A stretch of DNA of 5,645 nucleotides from DASYHQ01 sp038223165 (lineage in GTDB: Bacteria > Planctomycetota > Phycisphaerae > Tepidisphaerales > Tepidisphaeraceae). Shown here piece after piece: positions 5,605-5,645 of this stretch (position 1 is the first letter of the stretch; each line of letters begins with the position of its first letter). The notes beneath the pieces were generated by a model. It made no database searches, was not told the origin of the DNA, and saw only the letters and a program-made list of their open reading frames with translations. The stretch is from the NCBI GenBank assembly GCA_038223165.1, contig JBBRHE010000221.1, forward strand, positions 1-5,645. The letters run 5' to 3'. The translations under genes were made by a program, and so were the position numbers.

Positions 5605-5645
5605 TGCTATAGGCGGGACGTGAATTCGTTCTAGACAACGCCATC

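Noticed and set aside
5594..5613. TTGGGA and TATAGG as a promoter at the right edge
   Set aside because: The spacing is 8 nt, far too short, and the first box lies in the REP-like arm.

Overview
This window is a flagellar biosynthesis and regulation cluster, all on the + strand, in the order flhA (5' end cut off by the window edge), flhF, flhG, a small two-helix membrane protein of unknown function, and a sigma-28 gene (fliA/WhiG family). GC content is fairly high. The order flhA-flhF-flhG-fliA is common in bacteria with polar or few flagella. The proteins look like those of a deep-branching Gram-negative phylum. My best guess is Planctomycetota (Phycisphaerae-like), because FliA and FlhG are diverged and the junctions carry repeat-rich inverted repeats. 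That is inference; nothing in the window fixes the taxon.

Layout: 1-1921 holds flhA, the export gate of the flagellar type III secretion system. 1922-2018 is almost filled by a long inverted repeat built from 7-bp GGCAG units. 2019-3257 is flhF, an SRP-type GTPase. 3258-3350 holds two small hairpins and a good Shine-Dalgarno (SD). 3351-4238 is flhG, a MinD-type ATPase. 4239-4328 holds a second long inverted repeat, built from GAAGGATGAA units. 4329-4577 is an 82-residue membrane protein. 4578-4677 is a leader with dyad symmetries, preceded by an exact match to the sigma-28 -10 octamer. 4678-5490 is the sigma factor. 5491-5645 holds a 15-bp palindrome followed by a REP-like long hairpin.

Known roles fit together. 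FlhF and FlhG set flagellar position and number, FlhA forms the export gate, and the sigma factor switches on late flagellar genes. The genes themselves are conventional. The unusual material lies at the junctions: three unrelated long inverted repeats sit at successive gene ends. The two internal ones end exactly 8 nt before the next start codon, which has no SD directly upstream. When folded, they would bring upstream purine-rich sequence to SD distance. That arrangement, the unassigned 82-residue protein, and the sigma-28-like octamer at the sigma gene are the points most worth a second look.
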